Of a stretch of DNA of 64,000 nucleotides, positions 6,693 through 15,997 are shown piece after piece; positions within the stretch are counted from its first letter, which is position 1, and the number at the start of each line of letters is the position of its first letter. The DNA comes from JBCCDY01 sp039030555 (GTDB lineage Bacteria; Bacteroidota; Bacteroidia; Cytophagales; Cyclobacteriaceae): NCBI GenBank assembly GCA_039030555.1, contig JBCCDY010000002.1, forward strand, positions 1-64,000, written 5' to 3'. The translations under genes and the position numbers were made by a program. The notes under the pieces are model-generated. The model was not told the DNA's origin, made no database searches, and saw nothing but the letters and a program-made list of their open reading frames with translations.

Positions 6693-8866
6693 CCGTATGG
6701 TTTAAGTCTTTTTTTACAATATCTTTCATATGGGCATCTGTTAACTTAAGTCTTGGTCAGCAGTTGAAATTGATAGGCAAAGTCTTAGACCAGAAAAGTA
6801 ATCCACTTTTTGCTGTTAATATTTTTGTAAAGGGCAATACCACGATCGGTGTGATCACTGACTTTGAGGGTTATTTCGAAATGAATATCCCGATCGAAAA
6901 TTTGAAAGATACGCTTCAACTATCTTACATAGGGTTTGAGAATCAATTTGTACCTATTGCCACCTTAGTGAATAATAAGAATGTCTCCCTTGTGTTGAAG
7001 GAAAGTCTTGACTTGTTAAAAGAGGTAATCATAACAGCAAATGATCCGATTACGGATGAGTTCTCGGTCGTGAAGCTAAGTAGATTAGATATTTATCGAA
7101 ATCCAATTGCTGCTGCAGACCCTCTGAGGGCGATAGCAATCTTACCAGCTTCTACAAATACCGATGAATCTGCAAACGTTGAGTTAAGAGGTAGTAGTTC
7201 CGGTAGATCGGCAGTAATTGTAAACAATGTTCCAATTCGGAATCCAGTTAGAAATTCACAAATTAATGGGATCGGGAATTTCAGTATTTTTAACAATGAA
7301 ATAGTTGATCAGCAAAGGGTTTATGCGAGTAACCCACCTTTAACATTTGGTAATTCAAGTGCAGGATTAGTTGAGATTACTACTCGCCAGAAAATTTCTA
7401 CTAATAATCTTCAGCTAAGTGCAGGTTTAGGTAATGCAGGTTTTTTTCTAAATGCCCATAAAAAAGAAGTTGACTTTTTGCAGCTTTACGGAAACTATCA
7501 ATTCTCAAGTTTGTTTACGGGGCTTAATGGAGACAATATTGAAAACCTTAATAGATTTGAGACCATAGATTTAGGAGTAAATATTCATAAATCTTTTAAT
7601 GATAAAATTTCCCTTAATCTATATTCTTATGGAATAAATGAATCAGCGAATGTTGATCAGCATTCCCTGAACTTCGACGGTACGTTTTTTACGGAAAGAA
7701 TACGAAATTTTAATATAATAAACAGTGTTTTTCGCTTCAATTCGTCCATACTACAATTAAATCATGGGAGTGACTTTATACGATCGGATTTTGATTTCGG
7801 TGTCATCCAATCAAATCAAAAAAGTGAAGAATTTTACTCATCAGTCGACTACAGGTATTTGATAGGTGATTCTTTTTCCCTTCAAGGTGGTTTAAGCCAT
7901 AATATTTTTAGAATTGATTTTGACGATCAACAGCCTGAACTATTTTTTGCCCTTGCGCCTGAATCTCCAAGTACAACGCTTGATACTTTAATACGTAATG
8001 AAGTTTTGGAGAGCTATTTATATGGTAAATTGAATATTCCACTTTTCATTATAGCTGCAGGGTTACGTAAGAATATACCTCTCGCCGACCAAGAAAACTA
8101 TTTAAGCTTCCAGGGAAGTGTTAGGTTTAATCCGTTTAAGGATCACTCTTTTTTGATCTCCGGCGGTCGGTATCATAATTTTGGTACGCCAAATGCTATT
8201 CTTCCTGTTCAAAGACTTTTATCCAGCGAGCAATTTGCTTTTGAGTATACTTTTTCAATATCAGACTTCAATATTCAACTTTCTAATTTTATTAAGAAAG
8301 AAGAAGGGAACTTACTTCTGAGAGAGGATGATGAAGTGGTTGAGCTCAATTCTGTAGAAATTTCTGGTGTGGAAATCGGTCTTACTAAAACTTGGTTTAA
8401 ATTCATAAATACATCATTTGCGTACACCTATTTGGATAGTAATGAGATTATTGATGGTGAGTCAAATCGCAGATCAAATGATCTGAATTATATAATAAAA
8501 TTTTCTATAGGATACAATAATCCTAAGATTATTACGGCCTCCTTAAATTATATTACAAGGGCTGGGACTTACTATACGCCCGTTGTAGATGCTATTTTCT
8601 CAGAAGATGTGCAAGCTTATGAACCTTTATTTGATCAGAATAGAAATTCTGCACAATTCCCGAATTATCAAGCCTTGAACTTATCTTTTAACAAGTCCTT
8701 TAAAGTATTGGGCTCTCGGGTCATTTCGTATCTGACAGTTACTAACCTTTTGAATCGAGATAACCCAATAGCTGCTATTTACAATAGTGATTTTTCTGTT
8801 GAAAACTTTGACAATCTGCAAAAAAGAACGATCTATTTTGGTGCTGTTATAGATCTTAGTTTATAA
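6689..8866 (+). CDS. TonB-dependent receptor with carboxypeptidase-regulatory-like domain
   Basis: A 725-residue outer-membrane protein. A signal peptide (residues 1-24, ending LSLGQ) is followed by a carboxypeptidase-regulatory-like beta domain (about 27-112, GKVLDQKSNPL to ALVLKE), a plug (about 125-235, with VELRGSSSGRSAVIVNNVPI) and a long barrel rich in alternating hydrophobic strands. It is shorter than SusC proteins and has no SusD partner. The ATGA overlap with the TPR gene and same-strand continuity with the TOMM genes suggest it belongs to the locus. It could take up or release the peptide or a metal complex of it; direction is unknown. Alternatively it is an unrelated neighbour in the same transcript. 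Confidence 0.85.
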   Translation: MTVWFKSFFTISFIWASVNLSLGQQLKLIGKVLDQKSNPLFAVNIFVKGNTTIGVITDFEGYFEMNIPIENLKDTLQLSYIGFENQFVPIATLVNNKNVSLVLKESLDLLKEVIITANDPITDEFSVVKLSRLDIYRNPIAAADPLRAIAILPASTNTDESANVELRGSSSGRSAVIVNNVPIRNPVRNSQINGIGNFSIFNNEIVDQQRVYASNPPLTFGNSSAGLVEITTRQKISTNNLQLSAGLGNAGFFLNAHKKEVDFLQLYGNYQFSSLFTGLNGDNIENLNRFETIDLGVNIHKSFNDKISLNLYSYGINESANVDQHSLNFDGTFFTERIRNFNIINSVFRFNSSILQLNHGSDFIRSDFDFGVIQSNQKSEEFYSSVDYRYLIGDSFSLQGGLSHNIFRIDFDDQQPELFFALAPESPSTTLDTLIRNEVLESYLYGKLNIPLFIIAAGLRKNIPLADQENYLSFQGSVRFNPFKDHSFLISGGRYHNFGTPNAILPVQRLLSSEQFAFEYTFSISDFNIQLSNFIKKEEGNLLLREDDEVVELNSVEISGVEIGLTKTWFKFINTSFAYTYLDSNEIIDGESNRRSNDLNYIIKFSIGYNNPKIITASLNYITRAGTYYTPVVDAIFSEDVQAYEPLFDQNRNSAQFPNYQALNLSFNKSFKVLGSRVISYLTVTNLLNRDNPIAAIYNSDFSVENFDNLQKRTIYFGAVIDLSL

Positions 8867-9207
8867 TCCTGTTCAAAACTCTATTCTATAATTCAAATTA
8901 GGTCAAAAAAGTCGACAAGATACCTTTGTTATTGATTGTTAATCAAGGTTTTTGCAAATTTATGGTTGGAGCCTATCGTCGTTGCTTTAATATTAAAGAT
9001 TCAGCTACAGTATTATCATAGCAATTTCCCATTGATTACTTGATTAGTGAATTATGTTTAATCATGTTCTTAAACTTATCACAAGCATATTAAACACCCC
9101 AATCTGAATGAAAAATAAGTGGCTGATAGATGGTTCTATTCATCAAGGCCATTTTCCAGGCCAGGAATGATTGCTTCATAGAGGGATTAGGAGAGGTTCT
9201 TTAACCA
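8867..9207. other. Convergent intergenic region after the TOMM locus
   Basis: About 340 bp between convergent genes. No ORF of protein-like character was seen. A small stem, TTGATT-GTT-AATCAA at 8932-8946 followed by GGTTTTT, could be a weak terminator for the receptor gene. The rest is AT-rich without recognisable structure. Confidence 0.5.
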
Positions 9208-10569
9208 CTAATCAACTAGGTCAATCGGCTTGGAGCATAAAAAGGTAACGAAGGATTGTAAAAACCTTCTTGATTCACTCAATGCTTGGTTTTCTGTGTT
9301 TGTCAAAGCCACTGATTTTCTCCTGGCTTTTACTCTTTGAGCTGGAAACTCATATTCATAAACCTCTTGATCATCTATTAAGCGAATTATAGTCACCTTA
9401 GCTTGATACTGTGCCGTATAAATTCCTCTTTGCTCATGGATGATCTTATTTTCCGTATCCACAACAATTTTGTAATCAGCCTCTAAATCAGGTTTTTCAT
9501 CTAACCTAAGATCAGTAGTCACCGATTTTAAGAGTTCTGTTAAAGCTCCTTTATCATTTTCATTAGAGTGAAATGAAATGGAGTAGGGCAGAAAACGCAT
9601 TGTAATGCGACTTGAGATTAAGCGCTTAAGAATATTTGGGTCTATGGAGTTCTTAACTCTGGTTGGAATAGGAATTTGAGGAACTAATTGAATTGCCGAA
9701 GTTTGATCAGTTGGATAAACACCATAGATGTGAAGATCACTTTGACCATTTCTAGTAAGAAATTCATGATTAAAGACGTCTCCATCCAGAACTTTCAGCT
9801 TTGTTTCCAGATTTCTGATTGGAGTTCCTGTGATAAGATCAACCAAAAAATTGGAAATAATCAGCGGTTTGGCTTCAACTGCTTCAAAATCATAACTCAA
9901 ACGTGTTTGAAACTTTATTCTGCTAAGTTGCTCCTCCAATTCATAAAGAGCAGATAAACGTGATTTTTGAAGGCTTACCAGATATTCGGGTTCAACCAAT
10001 TCCTTCATTTCATCGTCAAGGCGAATAATCCCGTCCGAGAGTTTTTTTATGCCTCTAATGATTTCACCTTTTGTGAAGAGTTCATCAGCCTCAGATCTGA
10101 TAAAGTAGATGATTTCGCTAAGCTGCTGAAAATAATCATACCGGTTTTCCCGATAAGTCGATTCATTCAATCGGAATAAGACATAATATTTCTTGGCTTT
10201 TTTGTCTATCCACTCATCTACTTTTTGATGTCCGCTCAAAAAACCAGATGATTCTACTGCAATCTTTTCATTCAGGCGATATTGGACCTGTTTGTCATCG
10301 TAGTCTACATTAAGCTCCGACTTAGAATTTATGGAAAGCTGTATCTTTTCGATGATCTCCCTTAGCGCCATTTTCCTGGCTTGGGTACGGTATTCAGAAT
10401 TTTCTTTGATCTCGGCTATCCCTAACCCAAAAAAAGCATTTTCTGTAATAGGCACCTGACTGACCCATTCAGGTGCTTTTTTCAGTTGGGCAAATACTGC
10501 TAGAGAAAAAAAACTAGCAAAGATCAGTAAGTACCATTTTGTGTTTCTATATGTTTTAGAACGAGCCAC
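9208..10569 (-). CDS. LPP20-domain envelope protein, larger of a pair
   Basis: A 453-residue exported protein. The N-terminus has a basic segment and a hydrophobic signal ending AVFAQ at about residue 28. Residues about 30-155 look like the LPP20/YdjG-type domain (FFGLGIAEI, then the AR-MALREIIEKI helix and LSGHQKVDEWIDK). The remaining 300 residues are beta-rich and unrecognised. The start is GTG, directly after the TAA of the upstream gene on the same strand, so the two are co-translated; no ATG is available that keeps the signal. Function is unknown; LPP20-type proteins are outer-membrane-associated lipoproteins in other bacteria. Confidence 0.65.
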   Translation of the reverse strand: MARSKTYRNTKWYLLIFASFFSLAVFAQLKKAPEWVSQVPITENAFFGLGIAEIKENSEYRTQARKMALREIIEKIQLSINSKSELNVDYDDKQVQYRLNEKIAVESSGFLSGHQKVDEWIDKKAKKYYVLFRLNESTYRENRYDYFQQLSEIIYFIRSEADELFTKGEIIRGIKKLSDGIIRLDDEMKELVEPEYLVSLQKSRLSALYELEEQLSRIKFQTRLSYDFEAVEAKPLIISNFLVDLITGTPIRNLETKLKVLDGDVFNHEFLTRNGQSDLHIYGVYPTDQTSAIQLVPQIPIPTRVKNSIDPNILKRLISSRITMRFLPYSISFHSNENDKGALTELLKSVTTDLRLDEKPDLEADYKIVVDTENKIIHEQRGIYTAQYQAKVTIIRLIDDQEVYEYEFPAQRVKARRKSVALTNTENQALSESRRFLQSFVTFLCSKPIDLVD

Positions 10570-11127
10570 TTAGCGCTCGTTCTTGAAGTTTTCCAGCTCT
10601 TCATTATAGATTTTTCTAAATCGTTCCAATTCAAAGTCCTGCTTCAATTGCTCATCAGTCGAAATTCCTTCGACCATTTTATCAGCAACTTCTGAAGTTG
10701 CCATTTCCATAGCCACATAATGAACGTACTCTCCTTTCTTGTTTTGATAAGAATCCTGGTTGATGATTTTTAAGCTGGTCAGGGTATTATCAATTACTGT
10801 TCTGGTGACGTCTTCGTACTTAGTGGTCGTTTCTAATTTATTGGAAATCGATCTGTTTTGAAGGAACTGCTCTCCAACACTTCTAACCTTTACTTCTATT
10901 TGTGAGGCAATAGCCTGTCTGGCATTTGTTTCAGCAATCCTTTTGGCCACAGTTAAATCTTGTGCACGGCCTTCTCCGGTTGATCGGTAGTGCTTTTTAT
11001 CAGAAAAATATTTTGCTGAAGTAAATGGCTGCTCGATTCTCTTGAGTTTTGTATCAGTCCTTTTGAGTTTTCGGTTACAGCCCATTAAACAGAGCATAGC
11101 GATGGAGAGAATGATGATATTTTTCAT
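10570..11127 (-). CDS. LPP20-family lipoprotein, smaller of a pair
   Basis: A 185-residue lipoprotein: the signal is MKNIIILSIAMLCLMGC, with lipobox LMGC and lipidated Cys17. Residues about 50-110 contain the family pattern (STGEGRAQDLTVAKRIAETN, then ARQAIASQIEVKV), similar to the pattern in the protein encoded next. The tail is a charged helix. It is translated just before the 453-residue protein with no gap, so they probably act together at the cell envelope. Both contain the GxG-x-A-x-x-x-x-x-A-R-x-x-A periodicity, suggesting a duplicated domain. Role unknown. Confidence 0.68.
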   Translation of the reverse strand: MKNIIILSIAMLCLMGCNRKLKRTDTKLKRIEQPFTSAKYFSDKKHYRSTGEGRAQDLTVAKRIAETNARQAIASQIEVKVRSVGEQFLQNRSISNKLETTTKYEDVTRTVIDNTLTSLKIINQDSYQNKKGEYVHYVAMEMATSEVADKMVEGISTDEQLKQDFELERFRKIYNEELENFKNER

Positions 11128-11405
11128 AATGATAAAATTTAGTTTCTGGGAATTATTCGAATTTCATAAGTAAGGTTTCTTTCATATTGAATTCAGTTTA
11201 TTTTATTGAGCCTTGTTTTTCAAATGACAAAAAACTTGCCAGTTTATATTTAGAAAGGAGGAGGGATATCCAATTTGATGAATGGCTTTTAGGCTATTGC
11301 TGCTAATCGATCCATCTTATTCTATCGCCTACTTCAAGGAATTTGAAAGAGAAGAGATTGGGATTTTACCCAAACTATAATTCTTAATTTCTGTTATTTA
11401 GAGCT

Positions 11406-12890
11406 ATGAAAGTGGCTGTAATAGGTTCAGGAATAGCTGGACTGGCATCATCAATACGATTGAGATCCATGGGACTCGAAGTTTCCGTCTTCGAGACTAA
11501 TTCTTACCCTGGCGGTAAGTTAACAAACATTGAATTGGAGGAATTCCGATTCGACGCTGGCCCTTCGTTGTTTACAATGCCCCAATATGTCGAAGAGCTA
11601 TTTGAGATAGCTGGAAAAGATACTAGTGATTATTTTGAGTACGAAAAAGTAAAAGTTAACTGCCATTATTTTTATCCTGATGGAACCTTTGTTAAGGCTT
11701 ACAGTGATCAACGGAAATTATCTAAAGAGTTTTCAGATAAGTTTGATGTCTCTTCAAAAGTGATTGAGGATTATTTCAAAGAAAGTCAAATAACTTATGA
11801 AGAAGCAGGTCGGATCTTTCTGGAAAAATCTCTCCATAAATACGACACCTGGCTTTCTGGCGATGTCTTAAAGGCACTAATAAAAATTTCCAAATACGAC
11901 ATCAACAGAAGTTTAAATAATGTAAATAAGTCTAAGCTCAAGCACCCCAAACTGGTGCAGCTTTTTAATCGATATGCGACTTACAACGGTTCAAACCCTT
12001 ACGTCACGCCGGGGATTATGAAGACCATTCCTCATTTAGAACATGGCATTGGTACTTTTTTGCCGAAAGGAGGTATGCACGCAATCGCCACTTCGCTTTA
12101 TGAATTGGCTCAGGACATAGGAGTAGAGTTCAAATTCAATACTCCTGTGGAAGAGATTGTATTAGAAAATGGAAAGCTCTCTGGAATAAAATCTAAAAGT
12201 GAAATCCATGCTTTCGATCTGGTAGTTTCTAATATGGATGTCTATCATACCTACCAGAAGCTTTTACCTCAGCTAGAGACTCCGAAGCAGATCGTAAAAC
12301 AGGAAAGATCCAGTTCGGCATTAATTTTTTATTGGGGAATCAATCGGGAGTTTCCAGAACTTGATCTGCATAATATCTTCTTTAGCGAAGATTATAAACA
12401 AGAATTCGATTTCATTTTTAATCAAAAGCAGATTTCAACTGATCCAACAGTTTATGTGAATATTACCTCAAAATATAATAAAACCGATGCCCCTAAAGGA
12501 AGTGAGAACTGGTTCGTAATGATCAATGCTCCTTATAATGAAAATCAGAATTGGTCTGAAATGACCTTAAAAGTCAGAAGTTCGGTAATTGAAAAACTTT
12601 CACAAGCTTTAAAAGTAAATTTAGAGGATCATATTGTTATTGAAGACACGCTTGACCCTATTAAAATTGAGGCTAGAACACAGTCTTATCGAGGCTCTTT
12701 GTATGGTACAAGTTCTAATGATAAGTTAGCTGCATTTCTGCGCCACCCTAATTTTAAATCTTCTACTGAAGGACTATATTTTTGTGGAGGAAGTGTACAC
12801 CCCGGAGGAGGAATACCCTTATGCCTACTGTCAGCTAAAATCGTCGGGGATCTTGTATCGAAAAAATACAAAAAACAACTAGCTGCATGA
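11406..12890 (+). CDS. crtD: Carotenoid desaturase, CrtD-like (phytoene desaturase family)
   Basis: A 494-residue FAD amine-oxidase-fold enzyme. The N-terminal dinucleotide motif is VIGSGIAGLASSIRLRSMG, followed by FETNSYPGGKL and FDAGPSLFTMP, which mark the phytoene-desaturase family. The C-terminal FAD motif is GLYFCGGSVHPGGGIPLCLLSA. The middle segment with SSSALIFYWGIN and its fusion-free coupling to a CruF-like gene (ATGA overlap) favour 1-hydroxycarotenoid 3,4-desaturase (CrtD) over phytoene desaturase (CrtI). Together CruF and CrtD hydrate and desaturate the acyclic end of gamma-carotene-type pigments in Bacteroidota (saproxanthin, flexixanthin or myxol type). CrtI remains possible; no crtB is in view. 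Confidence 0.72.
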   Translation: MKVAVIGSGIAGLASSIRLRSMGLEVSVFETNSYPGGKLTNIELEEFRFDAGPSLFTMPQYVEELFEIAGKDTSDYFEYEKVKVNCHYFYPDGTFVKAYSDQRKLSKEFSDKFDVSSKVIEDYFKESQITYEEAGRIFLEKSLHKYDTWLSGDVLKALIKISKYDINRSLNNVNKSKLKHPKLVQLFNRYATYNGSNPYVTPGIMKTIPHLEHGIGTFLPKGGMHAIATSLYELAQDIGVEFKFNTPVEEIVLENGKLSGIKSKSEIHAFDLVVSNMDVYHTYQKLLPQLETPKQIVKQERSSSALIFYWGINREFPELDLHNIFFSEDYKQEFDFIFNQKQISTDPTVYVNITSKYNKTDAPKGSENWFVMINAPYNENQNWSEMTLKVRSSVIEKLSQALKVNLEDHIVIEDTLDPIKIEARTQSYRGSLYGTSSNDKLAAFLRHPNFKSSTEGLYFCGGSVHPGGGIPLCLLSAKIVGDLVSKKYKKQLAA

Positions 12891-13522
12891 TAAGAAAAGT
12901 AGATTCTAAATGGCTGATTCTTATTCTAATTATTTTACACGTAGTTGGCGTATTTGGCTTAATTTCTCCTTTTCAAAGTCTGTTTTTAACACTAACGCCA
13001 ATCAATCTTTTGATTAGTGCTTGGTTCCTGCTATCCAAACATCAACAGCTTCGCGCAAAGTTTTTATTAGCCTTTGTCCTAATAGCATTCACTATTGGTT
13101 TTATTTCTGAGGTATTAGGGGTGAATTATGGATTGATCTTTGGCTCTTACAATTACGGTCCGGTTCTCGGCCCAAAATTCTTAGAAGTTCCTTTTATGAT
13201 TGGAGTTAATTGGGTAATTGTAATGTATTGCTCATTAGCTATAGCTGAAAAGATTAGTGGTAATCGAATTCTTCAAATAGTGTTAGCCGTTTTATTAGCG
13301 GTTTTGTTGGATTTTGTGATGGAGCCAATAGCTATCCATTTCAACTTTTGGACTTGGTCGGATCACGACATCCCATCAAGTAATTATTTGGGATGGTCTG
13401 CTATTGCCTTATTGATAGCTGGGATTTTTAAAGCACTCAAATTAAGGGCTGATAATCCTTTGGCAATCCCCTTATTTGTCATTCAATTTCTATTCTTTCT
13501 CATTTTAGGTTTCTTGGTTTAG
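12887..13522 (+). CDS. cruF: Carotenoid 1,2-hydratase-type membrane protein (CruF-like)
   Basis: A 211-residue integral membrane protein with about six or seven hydrophobic segments. LIFGSYNYGPVLGPKFLEVPFMIGVNW (residues about 82-108) and the DFVMEP-IAIHFNFWTW stretch near 145 are characteristic of the DUF422/CruF family. CruF adds water to the psi end of carotenoids. It overlaps the desaturase gene by ATGA, so product formation is coupled. Promoter is shared with the desaturase. Substrate specificity cannot be read from sequence. Confidence 0.78.
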   Translation: MIRKVDSKWLILILIILHVVGVFGLISPFQSLFLTLTPINLLISAWFLLSKHQQLRAKFLLAFVLIAFTIGFISEVLGVNYGLIFGSYNYGPVLGPKFLEVPFMIGVNWVIVMYCSLAIAEKISGNRILQIVLAVLLAVLLDFVMEPIAIHFNFWTWSDHDIPSSNYLGWSAIALLIAGIFKALKLRADNPLAIPLFVIQFLFFLILGFLV

Positions 13523-13580
13523 CGTAATCATTTTGCAGCGTTGAGATCATATGCTCCGTCAACTTTGAAAACGAAGCCAT

Positions 13581-15995
13581 ATGAAAACTATTTATACGCT
13601 TGCATTATTGTTGATGACTTTGGTGTCTCAGGCTCAAAACCTGTCTTCCGAAGAATTATTCAAGATCGAAGGCCGGATCGATTTGGTAAATACGGTTGAC
13701 TTTAATGGAGATGGTTCTCCGGAGCTATTTTACAGACAAACTTTTGAAGACTCATCCCACATTGTTCTGGTATCTGGAATTCTTGATTCCGTTCCCAATT
13801 TTATATCACTTGGAGAGCTGGACTCTGTTGAAATTATGAGCGTTCTTTTTAATGATTTCAATTATGATTCGTTTACTGATATTTTAATAATCTCAGAAAG
13901 TGATTCTGGTATCGTTTCTTTTCTTTATAAAAATGAAGGAGGTTTTTCTTTCAGTCTTATTGAGCAAACTGTTTTTGAATTCAAGGCGAAAAACTGGATT
14001 GATTTAAACAATGATACCAGACAAGACCTGATTGGATCAAATGATTCGTCAATAATTCTTATTGACCTACTCAATTCAGGAGAAACTGAATTGCTTTCTC
14101 GAGAAGGGCTGTCGGATTTTTGGGTTTTTGATTTGAATAATGATAGCAGACAGGATATTCTGGTGTATGATTCATTAGATCGCTCACTCTTACTTTATCT
14201 GAACCAGTCACAGTTTCCAGAGACTGATTTTGAATTCATTGACATACTCATGAGTAACATCGATATCACAAATCTTATTACAGTTGATTTGGACTCAAAT
14301 AGTTATTCAGACTTGGTAATAACAGGCTTTCGTGATTCGGTTGTCAATCAGATTTTATTCAATGACAGTTTAGTTTTTGAAATGGATGAATCAAGTTTTT
14401 TTGATTCAAATATCTACCAGGTTTCTTCAGGAGATCTGGATAATGATGGTGCTAATGATCTGGTTTGGTTATCGGATTCACTACTTTACCTGTTAAACTC
14501 AGATAACGATCTCATTGAGTTTAGCGATTCATTTCAGTTATCCGGCTTCTCGCCAATTGATGTTAATACGGATTCGTTGTTAGAAGTGGTCTATTGGCAG
14601 ATTACTGGAGATTCTTCATCTGTAGGTCTTTTTTTTGAGACAGATTCCATAATAAATGCCCCACCTGCTCCACCAGTAGTAGATTTAATATTACCAATAG
14701 CTGACTCTGTTCTTTTTAGCTGGACCCCGTCTGTTGATGATAAAACAGATTCTGCTTCAATTACCTACGACCTGTTTCTGGGAATTATAGAAGATTCCAC
14801 TTCCATTTTTGCAGCTAACGCCAATTCGGAGACTGGAAGTCGCTTTCTTTTTGAATCTGGGAGGCTTCAATATAACAATAGCTATACGTTCCATGATCTT
14901 TTACCCGGAACGTATAGCTATTGTTTAACCGCTACCGATAATTCTAATATAAGTAGTGGCTGTAATGGAGGATGTCTTAGTCTATTCAAACTAAATGAAG
15001 ATAGCACGATTCGGGTTTGTTCAGGAGAAAGTCTTCAGCTCATTGCAAACCCAGAACTGACCAGTGTTAGCTGGTTTTCTCAAAATAATGGTCCAATAGG
15101 ATCTGGTTCGAGCATATTATACATCGTTAATGAATTTGATATTGTGTATTATCAGGGAAGTAGCGATTCGGTCTGTTCCTTTGTGGAAAGCTTTATTATT
15201 GATGTATTCGAGTTTGATTTAATAGATACCTTAAATGTATGTCAGGGAGAGTTTGTTGATATTGACTTTGGGTCTCTTGGAGTAGAATCGCTAACTTTTT
15301 TAAATCTTCCTTCCGATTCTTTAATCAACCCAATATTAAATCCGCAGGTATCTCAGTTTCTTTCTGTATCCGTAGTTGATTCCAATGGTTGTGCTTTTCA
15401 GGACTCCATTTTTCTTGAGGTATTTGAACCACCTCTGGTCAGGGTTATGGAGGACTTTCTGGTTTGTCCGGATGAAACCATACAAGTGGAAACCAATATT
15501 GTTGGAGTAGAAGAAAGATTAAGGTTTGAATGGTTTCCAGAGGAGAACCTAAGTAGCTCCACTATAGCAGACCCGTTCGTTTTAATAGATCAATCAGTTC
15601 AACTGATTTTGGTAGTAACTGATACGATTTCAGGATGTATGAATAGTGATACGTTAAACATTGGAATATTACCGGAAGAGCAATGCACCATTTTCAATCC
15701 GGATGTTTTTGTACCCTCACTTTTCAGCCCCAATGGAGATGGCAGTAATGATCAGTTTCTGCTTTATGGAAGTGATTTTGAAGAAGTCGAACTTTCCATT
15801 TTTAATCGATCCGGGGAATTAATATACCGATCTAATGATATAGTACAGCTAACAACATCGGGTTGGGATGGTAGGTTTAATGGATCAGATCAGCCCCAGG
15901 GAACTTATCTTTGGACGGTCTCGGGTACTTTTCAGGATGGATCACCTATCCTTTTTCAGGGCGAAAGAAGAGGAACCTTCCGGTTAATCCGATAA
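13581..15995 (+). CDS. FG-GAP repeat surface protein with T9SS type B sorting domain
   Basis: An 804-residue secreted protein with a signal peptide (ending VSQAQ near residue 19). The N-terminal half is very rich in Asp and Ser and has FG-GAP/VCBS-like calcium-binding turns, for example DLNNDTRQDLIG, DLNNDSRQDILVY and DLDNDGANDLVWL. An Fn3-like and an Ig/PKD-like region follow (about 370-700). The last 95 residues, from VFVPSLFSPNGDGSNDQF to FRLIR, are the gliding-motility-associated (type B) T9SS sorting domain. It is therefore a T9SS cargo, and the PorP/SprF-family gene next door is the usual partner for such cargo. A perfect 19-bp inverted repeat lies inside the coding sequence at 14874-14925. 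Confidence 0.85.
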   Translation: MKTIYTLALLLMTLVSQAQNLSSEELFKIEGRIDLVNTVDFNGDGSPELFYRQTFEDSSHIVLVSGILDSVPNFISLGELDSVEIMSVLFNDFNYDSFTDILIISESDSGIVSFLYKNEGGFSFSLIEQTVFEFKAKNWIDLNNDTRQDLIGSNDSSIILIDLLNSGETELLSREGLSDFWVFDLNNDSRQDILVYDSLDRSLLLYLNQSQFPETDFEFIDILMSNIDITNLITVDLDSNSYSDLVITGFRDSVVNQILFNDSLVFEMDESSFFDSNIYQVSSGDLDNDGANDLVWLSDSLLYLLNSDNDLIEFSDSFQLSGFSPIDVNTDSLLEVVYWQITGDSSSVGLFFETDSIINAPPAPPVVDLILPIADSVLFSWTPSVDDKTDSASITYDLFLGIIEDSTSIFAANANSETGSRFLFESGRLQYNNSYTFHDLLPGTYSYCLTATDNSNISSGCNGGCLSLFKLNEDSTIRVCSGESLQLIANPELTSVSWFSQNNGPIGSGSSILYIVNEFDIVYYQGSSDSVCSFVESFIIDVFEFDLIDTLNVCQGEFVDIDFGSLGVESLTFLNLPSDSLINPILNPQVSQFLSVSVVDSNGCAFQDSIFLEVFEPPLVRVMEDFLVCPDETIQVETNIVGVEERLRFEWFPEENLSSSTIADPFVLIDQSVQLILVVTDTISGCMNSDTLNIGILPEEQCTIFNPDVFVPSLFSPNGDGSNDQFLLYGSDFEEVELSIFNRSGELIYRSNDIVQLTTSGWDGRFNGSDQPQGTYLWTVSGTFQDGSPILFQGERRGTFRLIR
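14874..14925. repeat. Perfect 19-bp inverted repeat inside a coding sequence
   Basis: Left arm 14874-14892 (AACAATAGCTATACGTTCC) is the exact reverse complement of 14907-14925, with a 14-nt loop. It encodes NNSYTF on one side and GTYSYC on the other. A 19-bp exact match with so short a loop is not expected by chance. In RNA it would be a strong hairpin in the middle of an ORF. Confidence 0.9.
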
Positions 15996-15997
15996 GA

